From: Chloroflexi bacterium UBA4733
GTDB lineage: Bacteria > Chloroflexota > UBA4733
Assembly (NCBI GenBank): GCA_002404055.1
Contig: DHIZ01000241.1
Coordinates: forward strand, 1-33,684
Reading direction: 5' to 3'
Length of the DNA stretch: 33,684 nt
The stretch's first letter is position 1, and the number at the start of each line of letters is the position of its first letter. A model generated the notes under the pieces. The model saw nothing but the letters and a program-made list of their open reading frames with translations, was not told where the DNA came from and did no database searches. The position numbers were made by a program, and so were the translations under genes. Below are positions 33,680 to 33,684 of this stretch, one piece after another.

Positions 33680-33684
33680 GGGCT

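Overview
This is a high-GC window of about 33.7 kb. Gene content and style suggest a chromosome of the phylum Chloroflexota, possibly Thermomicrobia-like. The reasons are Tat-type, Ser/Thr/Ala-rich solute-binding lipoproteins, many Gfo/Idh/MocA dehydrogenases and TIM-barrel sugar isomerases, duplicated Uma2 genes, and frequent GTG/TTG starts. This placement is inference from gene style; no rRNA, tRNA, ribosomal protein or other marker gene is visible. No CRISPR array and no intact insertion sequence was seen.

Layout. (1) 1-4345 is an accessory, defence-like left end. It holds the C-terminal specificity part of a type ISP restriction-modification enzyme with an in-frame TGA at its left edge, two divergent minimal nucleotidyltransferases without HEPN partners, an AAA+ ATPase and an unrecognised protein. 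(2) 4357-7526 (minus) holds a GH95 alpha-L-fucosidase behind a HigBA-type toxin-antitoxin pair. (3) 7612-10833 holds an orphan dihydrolipoamide dehydrogenase and an amidohydrolase, between two clear gene remnants (a DsbA-like C-terminus and a D-cysteine desulfhydrase C-terminus). (4) 10846-15082 is an operon of solute-binding protein, tandem GNAT acetyltransferase and PIG-L deacetylase. It diverges from a GntR/UTRA regulator, and a palindrome sits on the predicted start of transcription. (5) 15140-16865 is a tandem duplication of a Uma2 nuclease-fold gene together with a divergent micro-ORF. (6) 16882-20237 (minus) is an operon of M20 peptidase, sugar isomerase and PHP hydrolase. (7) 20395-24302 is a copper operon: CsoR operator, csoR, a copA with an extra two-repeat C-terminal domain, and a CopZ-like chaperone. 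(8) 24364-33609 is a sugar uptake and oxidation region: three Gfo/Idh/MocA dehydrogenases, a TIM-barrel isomerase/lyase, and an ABC transporter (binding protein plus two permeases, no ATPase) ending with a SAM methyltransferase.

How the parts work together. In region 8 the divergent promoters at 28939-28966 and 29005-29033 would co-express uptake and an oxidoreductase/isomerase pair, the gene combination known from oxidative (3-keto) glycoside breakdown. Expression of the binding protein and permeases seems to be tuned by RNA: the leader can form two folded elements, and a long hairpin separates the binding protein from the permeases. Region 4 pairs uptake with an acetyltransferase and a de-N-acetylase-like protein under a UTRA regulator, which suggests an N-acetylated or amino-sugar substrate. 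Region 7 is a self-regulated copper-export module.

The observations most worth follow-up are the duplicated H-x12-H-x-H sites in the CopA extension, the co-duplicated Uma2/micro-ORF module with evidence of gene conversion, the structured leader of the ABC operon, and the PIG-L protein that lacks the usual catalytic aspartate.
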